DNA of 64,000 nucleotides from Cladorrhinum sp. PSN259 (taxonomy: Eukaryota; Ascomycota; Sordariomycetes; Sordariales; Podosporaceae): NCBI GenBank assembly GCA_033725935.1, contig MU867065.1, positions 124,001 to 188,000 of the forward strand, in the 5' to 3' direction. The notes under the pieces are model-generated. The model was not told the origin of the DNA and did no database searches. It saw only the letters and a list, made by a program, of their open reading frames with translations. The stretch's first letter is position 1, and each line of letters begins with the position of its first letter. Below, piece after piece: positions 1 through 10,105 of this stretch. Position numbers and translations under genes: made by a program.

Positions 1-1889
1 GCATTATGGCATAATAGTGAGCTGATTAACGCACTAGCGAGGTGTGATGGGTGCCTTCTGCCCATCTATTTGCTTGATAATACCAAAATAAGTTTGATAT
101 TACTAATGTTCAACTACGAGCCACGAGGGATGGCACGCATGCGGTCATGCTAGTGTAATCCCGGTTTAGACAAGTTGGAAGCAAATCCCGAAACAGCCGG
201 CTCCGAAAAGGCGCAACGGGAACTGTAGTTTGCAGATCAACCGAATACTACCCTTTTTAGTAGTAGTAGTCACCGTTTACCGTTGGGGCGCGCGATTCTC
301 GATGCAGTTGGCTACGGAATGAAAGTTGCCTGCGGATGCATTTGGCCAAGACCCAAGGGGAAGAATACGGCTACTTCGGGTCCCAACTGGATGGTATCTG
401 ACAACCAACTTCTGAGACACTTTCCTCTTTTGTTTTCCCAGAAAGGCCGGGTTGAAGACATGCCGCCGAGGTGATGACGCACTTGGGTTGATCAAAAGAC
501 GTGTCCAGCTGAGTTCTCCTCCTTGACCGGGCGTGAGGGAGGCATGAGGCGTGCAGATCAGCCATGTTAATGGTTAATGATAGTATCCCCATTGCCTCAT
601 TGTTTCATTGACACATTAGTGAATCGAGAGGTCACCAGAAGGGGGGGGAAGGGGCAGGGCGGATCGAGGCCGATTGGTGGCTTCAGGCGCCGCCACCTTG
701 ATCGGTCACCTTCCCCATTGGATCCAAGTCCTCTCGAGCCCGGGGGGATGGTCCAAGAAATGTCTTGGCTTGTCGACATGGAAAGGACCACTCATGCTCA
801 CGATAGCGAATAATCTGCATGTTCCCGTATCCGAAAACGGAATTTGTGCGCGCGTGGTTGGGTCCCAGAAACTTGAAAGTAGAATAAACCTCACTGGGAC
901 CCGAACAGGAAACTACCTGCATGCAGTAGCACATGCAGGGACGCCTTCTCTTGGGTCTGCGGTTGTATTCGGCAAGCAGCAAGGATCACATCACAGACTA
1001 TGCACGTAAGCTCCGCGTACTAGTATAGTATCGTTGCTTGTCGCCTTGTTGGCTGCAGTTCACACTGCCACTATGGCGCTAGTAGCCTAGCCAGGAAAAT
1101 TCCCCGGATTTTTTGCCCTTGAACAGCTCTTTCCGGGATCATTGAGGGTGCCTTGGGTGAGAGAGATTTGAAACACAATTCCCGTGACACGTTCCCGCTG
1201 GTGGATAGCCGTCGGAGTATCATTTCTTTTTCTTGTTGGATTTCAGCCTTTAACGAACCTAGGGCGAGCAACTAGTGTTCTCGGCTCTTGGGGCAGCCCT
1301 GCGTTTTGGTAAGCATCTCTTGCGTGATTCGGCATGAACCTTGTGCGACCCAGGATCATACAGGGGGGTTGATCTGCGCTAGACCCGTGATGGCGTCCAC
1401 GATCTGCAACAAGGTGCTCACGGTGCTGTGATTGAAAGTTGATAGCGGCCCTTTTGTTTTGTGCTGGCGCGTGGGGTGTGACAGAACCGATTGCCGACAC
1501 GGGCACGCGGGGCTCCGGGCAGGGACTGGATGGGATGCAAGCAAGATACGAACGTGTGTGTGCGGGGAGACATGTTTTCTTTTTTCGCTTTTCGCTTTTC
1601 TCATCTATCGGGGGTATTCGGTTCGGGGTGGCGGGTGGCATTACCTCGTTATTTGCATGAGATTTGGACTCTGAGTTCTAGGCCTCCCTGGACTTCTTGG
1701 CGACGATGATGTCTTGAATGAACTGGGAGATAGCTTCTGAGGCTCTGAAAGGAGTCAGTATCATGGTTTGAAATTCAAATCACATCTTCTCCGAGAGGAC
1801 GAAACAAAATCATTGATATTTGGTATATTCAGGGGAAGTAAACAAACAATTAACAGCTAAACACAAATCACAAATCACGAAAAAACTGC
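1..1889. other. Gene-poor left edge
   Basis: No convincing gene is visible. All open frames are short and none shows a recognisable motif. The only coding-like element is a short minus-strand block at 1744-1678. It is preceded by a branch-point-like CTGAC and a CAG acceptor and runs about 21 codons to a TAG stop, like the last exon of a lost or truncated gene. It does not join the P450 upstream of it, which has its own stop at 1890. Short purine runs occur near 640. Confidence 0.6.
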
Positions 1890-3509
1890 CTAATTAAACT
1901 GCCTCGATCTCTCAGTAAAGACGATTGGCAGAGGAGAAGAAACGGTAGTAAAAACATCCTGCTTCCCATCCAGCCACGCCTCCTTATTGTGTCCCGGCGC
2001 TACCTTGATGTTGTACCGCCAAAGCATCTCGGCAACCAAACGACGAATCTCGAGCAATGCGAGCCGCTTACCGACGCACGCGTACGGCCCAATGTTGAAT
2101 GGAATAAAAACCGACTTGTTCTTGACCAGCTCGGGTCTCGTGGTCCACCGCTCAGGGATGAACTCGGTAGGATACTCAAAGTTCCGAGAGTCACGGAATA
2201 CAGTGTAGCTGGGAACATAGACCACCGTGTCGCCGGGAATGTAATTTTCTCCCACGTACATCCCCTCAGGAGGTGTCACGCGCTGCGTGCCGGAAGCGAC
2301 GGGTGGATGAAGCCGCATTGTTTCGTTGATGACGGCGTCCAGCAGTGAGACAGCAATCAAATTGTCGTGCGTGAGGTCTGGCAAGGCGTCAAACTCCTTC
2401 TGCAGAGCCTCAGCCAGAGCGGGACGGTGGGCAAGCTCAAAGAACATGTGAGTGAGTGTTGCCGCGACGCTGTCCGTTCCAGCAATGACGATGAGCTGGG
2501 CATCGCCGTGCAGGTTGTACTCGTCTCTCCGAGTCTTGGGTCCCTTCTCGTAGGCTTCCAAGATGTACGAGAAGATGTCTGGCTGGTCGGGAGTATTCTT
2601 TCTCCTCTCATCAATCTGAGTCTGAATCCACTTCCAGAATTGGAGGTAGTTGTTGTTGAGCAGGGGAGTCCGCTTGAGGAAAGGGAGCAGCCAAGGGAGG
2701 TGGGTGAAGAAGGCAATGTTGTACATGTCGGCTCGAATCGTCTCAAAGATGTACGACTCCTGACCATTTTCCAACATCTTTGACGTCTTGTTGAAGGCCA
2801 GGTCTTCCATGATGTCAAAGACAAAAAAGTCAAACCACTGAGTTACGTTCAGGGGCTTGCCCTGGTCCGAGTGTTTGTCAACAACAGACAACATCTGGTT
2901 GATGGCTTTGGTGATGCGAGGGTCATAATCCTTGAGAGCCTTGGTGGTAAAACCACGGTCCCAGATCTTGCGGCGGCGGGCGTGCTCCTGCTTGTCCCGA
3001 GCCATGAAGAGAGGTGTCCGTGGCTCAAGAAGAGTGTACCAAGGGCCCTTGGAAACAGGAGACTGACTGCCGTGGATGGCCGTTACAGCTTCTGGGCTGG
3101 CGATGGACAGTTCCCTGGGACCAACCCGAACGATGTCGCCGTACTGTTCATGAAGCTGCTGCACCTCCTCATAGATGTGCAGTCTCTTCATGCTCTTGGC
3201 GGTGATGTAAAAGTTGCTGAGCCGAGCAAAGAAAGGGCCGGGGTAGCTTCTCAGTCTGTGAAAAAAGGCGCGGTAGAGAAGCATGCTGAGGTAGAGACCC
3301 GCGAGATGGCAAGCACCAACCAGGGCGAGCTCTGAAACGGGGATGCCAAGGTAGGCATGGCATACGGCCAAAGCTGCGGAAAAGAAAGAGGCATAAAAAA
3401 CAAAGATGGAGGGTGACGCCACGTCCCATTCTCCGATGCGGAAGACGAGCGCATGAGCGGCCACGCCGCTGGCCAAGGCGAGCGAGTAGATGGTGGAGCA
3501 GGGGATCAT
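1890..3509 (-). CDS. Cytochrome P450 monooxygenase
   Basis: Membrane-bound fungal P450, uninterrupted by introns. From the Met at 3509 it has 539 residues; an in-frame Met at 3563 would add 18. The N-terminus carries several hydrophobic segments before the proline-rich hinge (SYPGPF). All core motifs are present: I-helix AGTDSVA, K-helix ETMR, PERW, and the haem loop FNIGPYACVGKR with its Cys at about residue 478. By family it would use O2 and an NADPH-P450 reductase to oxidise a small hydrophobic substrate at the ER. It is transcribed divergently from the terpene cyclase-reductase fusion, with about 750 bp between the two starts. That arrangement suggests it oxidises the terpene made by its neighbour. 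The substrate cannot be read from sequence. The first Met at 3563 is less likely because the hydrophobic anchor begins right after the second. Confidence 0.93.
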   Translation of the reverse strand: MIPCSTIYSLALASGVAAHALVFRIGEWDVASPSIFVFYASFFSAALAVCHAYLGIPVSELALVGACHLAGLYLSMLLYRAFFHRLRSYPGPFFARLSNFYITAKSMKRLHIYEEVQQLHEQYGDIVRVGPRELSIASPEAVTAIHGSQSPVSKGPWYTLLEPRTPLFMARDKQEHARRRKIWDRGFTTKALKDYDPRITKAINQMLSVVDKHSDQGKPLNVTQWFDFFVFDIMEDLAFNKTSKMLENGQESYIFETIRADMYNIAFFTHLPWLLPFLKRTPLLNNNYLQFWKWIQTQIDERRKNTPDQPDIFSYILEAYEKGPKTRRDEYNLHGDAQLIVIAGTDSVAATLTHMFFELAHRPALAEALQKEFDALPDLTHDNLIAVSLLDAVINETMRLHPPVASGTQRVTPPEGMYVGENYIPGDTVVYVPSYTVFRDSRNFEYPTEFIPERWTTRPELVKNKSVFIPFNIGPYACVGKRLALLEIRRLVAEMLWRYNIKVAPGHNKEAWLDGKQDVFTTVSSPLPIVFTERSRQFN

Positions 3510-4256
3510 GGTGGATGTTGGGTTTGCGACCAGACTGTAATTCCAACAATGACTCCGGATCATCCAGCAGATATCAACTCGAACTTATGTGAGGGACGTC
3601 TCCCGAACCATGTCGATCGCTGCCGGATGCGGTACCAAGGGATATTCATGCATTTATGCATCTAACCATGATAACTGCGGTCGGGACAGGGGTACCCCTT
3701 GCCCCCCTTCAGCCCGTGAGACTTTGAAACTGAGGCAATCGGGCCAATGATCAAAATGGTTCAAGGCTGTCAGCCATCGAACCCCCCACCGGGCAGATAG
3801 GTTAGCCTCGGCCGACAGGGTCCCTTTGGTGATGGAGATAATAGTGAGGTAGTGAGGTAGTGAGGTATTGAGGCAGTGTGAGGCACAGCGGCAATTGAAT
3901 GGCGCGTACCCTCATCTGACCGGTTTGAGACACAGCCGAAGTGCTTGCCGGACATGTTGATCCGCTGGATGAGCATTCTCTGCTAACCTGAAGTCGGGAA
4001 GCCGACTGCGACTCCTCTTCATGGGACTGGTGCTGCCCGGATTCAGTTCAGCTAACTCGTTTGCTTTGAAATGTCCGGGATGAAGATCCTGCCAAGTTCT
4101 GTTCATGGCACGCATCGAAGGAGAAGTGGTTCCCGGTCGTAGAACATAAAAGGACCCCGAAAGGACATCAACGGCAAGGTCGACCAGACATCCAACCTCC
4201 ATATCCCTGAACTTTCTACCAATATCTTATCTCTGTTTATCCATACCATCTTCAAC
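3510..4256. promoter_or_regulatory. Bidirectional promoter of P450 and terpene cyclase fusion
   Basis: This interval of about 750 bp separates two divergent starts and must contain both promoters. It holds a short direct repeat at 3843-3883 (GTGAGGTA three times, then degenerate copies). It also holds a palindrome-like TCGGGAAGCCGA near 3994, which has a 6-nt spacer and so does not match the AflR consensus of the other cluster. No TCG-N5-CGA site was found here. Confidence 0.5.
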
Positions 4257-6945
4257 ATGCTCCTCGCCCAAGGACTCAAAGAGTACGCACGCTCCCGTCC
4301 AACTCCCGAACGGAGGCGGATTTTGATCGGGTTAAGAAACGACATCTCATTGGCGGTAAGTGCTCTTCCAACAGCTTTGGTAGCACAGCCGGAAAACAGA
4401 CGCTGATAGGTTCCCAACAGCTCGACATCCCCGACTTTGGGGTAGCACAGGTTGAGACAAAACCCAATGCCCTGGCCCGGGTTCTTCTGGCTCATGCGGC
4501 CTTTCGAGTGTCCATGCAGCCTGACCAAGCAGCCGGCGACGGCTTCCTGGAGCTCTGCGCCGCAGAAGTAAACACCATCAGTCTCTTCTTCCCTGACCTG
4601 CGGTCTGAGGCAATCCACATCTGTTTCACCGCATGGTTGGCGTTTGTTTGTGTTATGGATGATCTTCTCGAGACATTTCCACTACCGGAACAAGAAGTCG
4701 TGCTCATTGAGACCATCGAGATTGTTTTATCCCGGCCAGCCCACGTCAGGAGTAAGTATCAAATGTCTGCAAATTTCAGCATATCCCAGCTAACTCTGTT
4801 CCCAGTCAGCCCGGTTTCAGTTTCTTCAGCGCGAAACAAGACAATCCAGGGGCTAGCCAAAGCACTCGTCGAGCACTGCACCCGACATCTCTCACCGTCA
4901 ACCGCCCAAGCCTTCTTCAGAGCAGCCTCCAATGTACTTCAAGCCCACATTGACGAGGTCAGGTTTCTCGAGGGCCGCATCCAAAACGACCTATCCACCT
5001 ACCTGAGTGTCCGCAGCCGCACCATCGGTCTGGAGCCTTTCTTTGAGGTCTTGAAGCGAGAGTACCTCCCTGCCGAGTGGCAATTCAACACAGCATGGGA
5101 GAGTCTCCAGCTCGAAGTCGGCTGTTCCGCCGGCCTACAGAACGATCTCATCGGCCTGGGCAAGGACCTCGAGACTGGCGAGCAGCTCAATGGCGTGTTG
5201 GTGCTTCTGCGGGCACTGGGAGGTAGCGTAGAGGATCCAGACAAAACTCTCTTGACTCAGTGCATCAATCTCGTAACAACCAAGCATAACCAGAGCGTCA
5301 TCCGCGCGCTAAATTACGCCGACGAGATCAACCGAGCGGCAGAAAGCGCTTCCCCCGAATCCGCCGCCGCCATCTCTCAAGTCGTTCGGCACATCCTCCT
5401 CCTCAGCGAGACTCATCTGAGATGGTGTGCCGCGGCCAAGAGGTACCAAACCAGAGCTGACGGTGAGCCCTGGGTCCAAGACGGCATCGACAAGAGGCGC
5501 CAGTCCGCCATGACGGGTCCCTCAGTAACCCAAATGGTCCAATCCAAAGGAATCATCCACGGCCTGCCCGTCTACTCCGACGCCAACCCCAAGCTCAAAG
5601 GCCTCACAGCCCTCGTAACAGGTGCCACAGGCGTATCAGGCTACCAAATGGTAAAAGTCCTCGCCTCGTCCCCTCAGCGCTGGGCAAAAATCTACTGCCT
5701 CAGCTCTCGCCCGCCCCCAGCAAACTTCTTCTCGGACCTGGGGGAAGACGCCGCAAAGCGCGTAGAGCACATCGCCGTCGACTTTCTCTCCGAGCCGTCC
5801 CAGATTGCTCATCAGCTCCTGACGGAAGCAAAAATCAAGAAAGTCGACCACATCTTTTACTTTTCCTACTGCCAGCCGCCTCCCAAGTCGGATTCCGTCC
5901 TCGACCTCTGGGCGAACCCGGACGAGCTGTCGTCCATCAACAGCCGAATGTTTACCAACTTTCTCTCGGCCCTCTCCTCGTCCCGATCCCTCATCCCGCA
6001 AAAGTTTCTCCTGCAGACCGGAACGAAGCACTACGCCTTCTACCTCGGCCCCGCCCCCGTTCCGGCTCTCGAATCCGATCCCCGCGTCTCGCTGTGCCGC
6101 AACTTTTACTACGAGCAAGAAGACGCCCTGGCCTCTTTCTGCTCTTCCAATACCTCTTCTGCTCAGACCAAATGCAGCTACGTGATCGCGCGCCCGTCGT
6201 ACATAATCGGCGCCGTGCGGGACGGCACCCTCAACCACCTCTTGGGTATTGGCGTCTACGTTACCGTCCAGAAACACCTGGGGAGGAAAATCGAGTTCCC
6301 GGGCGGTTACGACGCCTGGACGAGGGAGCAGGTGCAGAGCACGGGCATGCTAAACGCCCACTTTGAGGAGTGGTGCGTCCTCAACGACAAGCTGGCGGGA
6401 GCCGAGGCGTTCAACATCCACGACGGCGGGTGCTTCACCTGGGGCAGGGCCTGGGAGATGCTGGGCAGGTGGTACGGAGTCGATTGGTGCCACCCCGTCG
6501 ACGACGAGGACAAGTACAGGAGCGTAACGATGGCGGGGCAGAGTCCAAGAGGGTAAGCTTCTCTCTTCCCACCACCCCTCACAAAAACCTCGATAGATGA
6601 CTGACAAAGTGTAAATACAGATACGGGCCCCAACAGTCCTTCAAATCTACCTTTAGCCTGCTGGAGTGGTCGCTCCAACCTGAAGTGGAAGCAGCCTGGA
6701 AGGAGGTGGCAGCGCAGCACGATCTCGTCCTCGACCCCTTTGACGATCGGTACCGGGCGCGCATCTTCTCCTTTGCTGATTCGGCGCTGGTTGGAGACGC
6801 GCCCATGACGACCAGCATCGCCAAGGCGAGAAAGTCTGGCTTCTTTGGGACCGTGGATTCTTACCAGAGCATCTTTCAGACGTTTCATGATTTGGCGAGG
6901 CTGAAGTTGATCGTGGCGCCTGCTGTGGATGAGTATGATTCGTGA
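4257..6945 (+). CDS. Fused class I terpene cyclase - PRISE-type reductase
   Basis: Exons 4257-4355, 4421-4751, 4806-6552 and 6621-6945 give 833 residues in a consistent frame. The 54-bp second intron keeps the frame open and is inferred from GTAAGT...CTAAC...CAG. Residues 1 to about 375 look like a class I terpene cyclase: DDLLE at 113-117, a likely diphosphate-sensing Arg near 213, an NSE-type motif NDLIGLGKD from 256, and an Arg-Tyr pair at 356-357. Residues about 406-833 look like the PRISE branch of SDRs: GATGVSG at 416, LQTGTKHY from 546 with catalytic-type Lys551, NFYYEQED from 576 with the catalytic-type Tyr, and a C-terminal half typical of that family. PRISE enzymes reduce enones or enals with NADPH, iridoid synthase acting on a monoterpene dialdehyde. 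Inference: one chain cyclises a prenyl diphosphate and later reduces the oxidised product made by the adjacent P450. The NSE Ser is Gly and the last acidic residue is Asp, so cyclase activity needs proof. Confidence 0.88.
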
Positions 6946-7528
6946 GAAAGTGTATATCTCTATTGTTATGTATGAACTGATGACTGGAAGCGAATGGGAT
7001 CATGTGGCGTGTTGGGTTTATTTTCTTATTGAACGTCCTGGAGATTTATCTGATTTTTTGTGGTTACTTGGGAGTTTTGGTTGTGTTTGCGTTTGAGTGG
7101 TTTTGATTTGGGGGGGTCGTTTTCTCTCTTGGTCAATGGTTGTGCTGCATATCATTAGTTCTTTTCTCAAGTATTTCTGTTAGTATCCCGAGTTTTGTCT
7201 ATAAGAATAACTTGTCTCTCGTCATGATTAACCAGGTGATCAATCTCTCCAAAGCATCACTTGTGGTAGAGGAAAGCATCCAGGCCAATCCTTACATGTA
7301 GGGCATTGGACCACTACTCGTTAACAATCTTTCTTTAGTACTTTTTCTCTACTAGGATTCTTTATTCTCATGATCAAAACTTGAACCAACTGAGCTTATT
7401 AAATAATAATATCCAAATGTACCCACTATATAAAAAACATTAGTACAATAGTACGCAGATTGCAAGAAGCGCACAACATTAAAGTTGTGGAAGGAAAACG
7501 AGCCGGATTTTAACCACTAAACCTACCT
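6946..7528. other. Intergenic, convergent 3' ends
   Basis: This AT-rich stretch lies between two genes that converge. It should carry both 3' untranslated regions and polyadenylation signals. No open frame or repeat of note is visible. Confidence 0.6.
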
Positions 7529-10105
7529 TTATTTATCATCATCCTCTAGGTCATTTTCAAGTAGAGCTTTGAGGCCTTCTATCATCCGAACCATTTCCTG
7601 GCTCCTCTCCTCGTTTCTCCTCGGGCCATCTTCGCACGCTGCCAGGATTGTTCCACACAACGCCAAGGCCTCATCAGTCTCGCCGCAATTGATTAACGCA
7701 TAAATTCGATTATGAGCTGCGACAAGTGTTTCACGGTGGTCAAACCCCATGGTTTCTGTCATAACTTCCAGGACATGCTGTATCATGGTCAACGCCTCCT
7801 CCTCCAGCTCTGGATTTCGCATCAGCATCATCGCGAGATTTTGCTCGTTCGCAAGCACATCGGGATGCTTTTCACCAAGTGCCCTCCTCTTTAGTGGGCA
7901 AACCTCGCGCATTAGCTCTACAGCTTCGTCCAAGTGTCCCAGATCTTCGAGTATACTTGCTAAGCTGGCCATACAGTTAAGTGTATCCATGTGATGCCGA
8001 CCAAGCACACGCGTGCTTCGCATAACTGCCTCGCGATGCAATGTTTCCGACCGCGTTTCCTGGTTTTGGCTGTTGTGCAAAGCAGTTGCCAGTTCACTCA
8101 TGACGTCGATGGTGTCTGGGTGGTCGTCTCCTAGCTCCTCAGTACATAGGGCAAGAAGGCGCTCTCCCAACTCGACACCGGAAGCAACATCCATCCCGCC
8201 AGTCCCAAGGACCCATAAAAGGAGACGCATGCTCGTCAGTGTGTCTATGGCTCGCTCGCCGAGGTGTTCTTCTCGGATCGAGACCGACTCCTTCAAACGA
8301 ACTGATGCCTCGTTGTAGGCACCCGCCCAGGGTAGATACCGTCCTGTGTGGGCAAGCAGCCGAGCGCGTTCGAGGTCAACGTCTCTCTGCAGATCTTGGG
8401 ACATGTTCTTGAACTGGTGTTTGAGAACAAGGTCTGCATGCGGCAAGAGAGATTCACAGACGGCCCAGTAATCTCCGACCGGTGCTGCTACTGGTTTGGG
8501 GAAATGTCGTGCCACCGAACGAAGGGCTCTGTAGGCCCACATACCAGTCTCAGTCGGGCCTTCACCTTCTAGCCACCATTTGGTAGCTATCTGAATGAGG
8601 CGATGCGTGTCAAAGATCTCTTCCTTTTCATCTGTGTCCAGAAAAGAGTAGGCGCGCAGAATTCCCAAAGCATCTTCCAAATCGTCGTCGTCGTCTGAGT
8701 CACTCTCAGGATCGGAAAGCAGAATGCGCGGGATGCCTTGATGCTGAAAGAAGCTGACGAGACACAGCAGCTTTGCGGCCCGAGGATTGGTGTTCCGTAT
8801 CCAATCAAAAGACAATGACCAAGTTTTTACAATGGATTCCAAAGAAGCGTCCTGGCGGCCATGATCAGCGAATTCGAACGAGAGTAGACGAGACTTTGTA
8901 ACCTCGCTCTTGCGATATTGTTCCAGATAATGCGCAATGGTCTTGCGTCTCTTCAATATAAATGCCAATGCCTGTGTGATTGCCAATGGGATATACTCCA
9001 ACTCGGCTAGAAACGTTCCAATAACATCATCGTCTCCTCGGTACCTCTCCTCAAGTCTCTCCTTGATCAGCTGGAGCCCCTCAAACTCGCTTAGCCCAGC
9101 GATTGTAATGGGAGTTGCGGAAGTGGCAAGGTCCACTGCTATGTCCCTTGTCCTTGTGGTGAACAATAATGATCCATGCGAACAACGTGGTATACATTGT
9201 GACGGTGTCTTTCCGTTTGACATTTTGTCGTGAAAGAAGCTGGCCTCGTCATCGACATTGTCAACCACCATGACCCATGGCACCTTGTGCCGAGATTGTA
9301 GCCATTCTTGAACGATAAGCACACCATCGCTTGTTGCGCTGTTTCGGTTGGCCAGGCTGCATTCGGTGGCGATGCGTTTGAATGACTCTTCGAATCGAGA
9401 TGCTGTCGCGGCGTTGACCCAGAACACGGAGAATTCTTCCTTCTCAAGGCGTCTCCTATAGCAGTACTCCAAGGCAATCTGAGATTTCCCTATACCTCCG
9501 AGGCCGAAAAGGGCAGCTTTGGGTTGACTCCCTTTCTTGACGTCGAATGCGCGGTTGATTGACTGGAAGATGGCATCTCTGCCAACGAATGATGGGTTGC
9601 GGTCGAAGGGGACCAGCCAGAAGAAATCCGATGACGTCTCTGCGACTGCTGGCTTGGCGTAGAGCTGAAGAGGTGTGGGATTGAGAACTTGGTGGAAAGT
9701 GAGGACCCTTAGGTATCTTCCAAGAGCATCGCCAAGGTCGTCAACCTTCTTATCTTTGGCCAGGCTCGAGAGGGCTTTCTTCCTTCTTTCCCAAGTCGAC
9801 GCATCGGCCGAAGGAAGGGTTTTATCCAGGAGGTCGTTCAGCTGAAGGGCGGCATGGAGACACTCTGTGATGACCGGGACAAGGGCTGCTTCCGTAGTGG
9901 GTTCAAGAGCGCCTGACTTGACCTGCTCGTTGATTCTGCGCAAACCATCGACGATGAGTGGGAGCTCGGTTCTGACTTGACGAAATGATTTTGGGACCTG
10001 GTTGACATCTGCGCTAAACTCGGAGAGACGTTGGACGATTTTGGAGCCAATTTCGACGAACTGTAGAATGGCTGCTGCCAAGCCCAGCGCAGTTATTGGG
10101 TCCAT
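7529..10105 (-). CDS. NLR-like STAND protein: HeLo-like / NB-ARC / TPR
   Basis: Intron-free gene of 858 residues from the Met at 10105; an upstream in-frame Met at 10231 would add 42. I prefer the inner Met because the fungal HeLo-like STAND N-terminal domain characteristically begins right there (MDPITALGLAAAILQFVEIG). The NB-ARC region shows the P-loop FGLGGIGKS at about 201-208, Walker B WVMVVDNVDD and the GSLLFTTR motif, followed by the winged-helix region. The C-terminal third carries tandem kinesin-light-chain-like TPRs (repeats of the LGxxHPDTL type) from about residue 650 to 840. By family these are intracellular non-self or damage sensors, some triggering cell death through the HeLo-like domain. 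TPR-type NLRs are common and fast-evolving in filamentous fungi. An acidic Asp run (DSDDDDDLED) lies between the NB-ARC and TPR parts. The ligand is unknown. Confidence 0.9.
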   Translation of the reverse strand: MDPITALGLAAAILQFVEIGSKIVQRLSEFSADVNQVPKSFRQVRTELPLIVDGLRRINEQVKSGALEPTTEAALVPVITECLHAALQLNDLLDKTLPSADASTWERRKKALSSLAKDKKVDDLGDALGRYLRVLTFHQVLNPTPLQLYAKPAVAETSSDFFWLVPFDRNPSFVGRDAIFQSINRAFDVKKGSQPKAALFGLGGIGKSQIALEYCYRRRLEKEEFSVFWVNAATASRFEESFKRIATECSLANRNSATSDGVLIVQEWLQSRHKVPWVMVVDNVDDEASFFHDKMSNGKTPSQCIPRCSHGSLLFTTRTRDIAVDLATSATPITIAGLSEFEGLQLIKERLEERYRGDDDVIGTFLAELEYIPLAITQALAFILKRRKTIAHYLEQYRKSEVTKSRLLSFEFADHGRQDASLESIVKTWSLSFDWIRNTNPRAAKLLCLVSFFQHQGIPRILLSDPESDSDDDDDLEDALGILRAYSFLDTDEKEEIFDTHRLIQIATKWWLEGEGPTETGMWAYRALRSVARHFPKPVAAPVGDYWAVCESLLPHADLVLKHQFKNMSQDLQRDVDLERARLLAHTGRYLPWAGAYNEASVRLKESVSIREEHLGERAIDTLTSMRLLLWVLGTGGMDVASGVELGERLLALCTEELGDDHPDTIDVMSELATALHNSQNQETRSETLHREAVMRSTRVLGRHHMDTLNCMASLASILEDLGHLDEAVELMREVCPLKRRALGEKHPDVLANEQNLAMMLMRNPELEEEALTMIQHVLEVMTETMGFDHRETLVAAHNRIYALINCGETDEALALCGTILAACEDGPRRNEERSQEMVRMIEGLKALLENDLEDDDK

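Noticed and set aside
1890..3509. P450 as a dimerising or tailoring enzyme of the anthraquinone cluster
   Set aside because: It is 28 kb away with unrelated genes between, pairs divergently with the terpene cyclase fusion and lacks a TCG-N5-CGA site.
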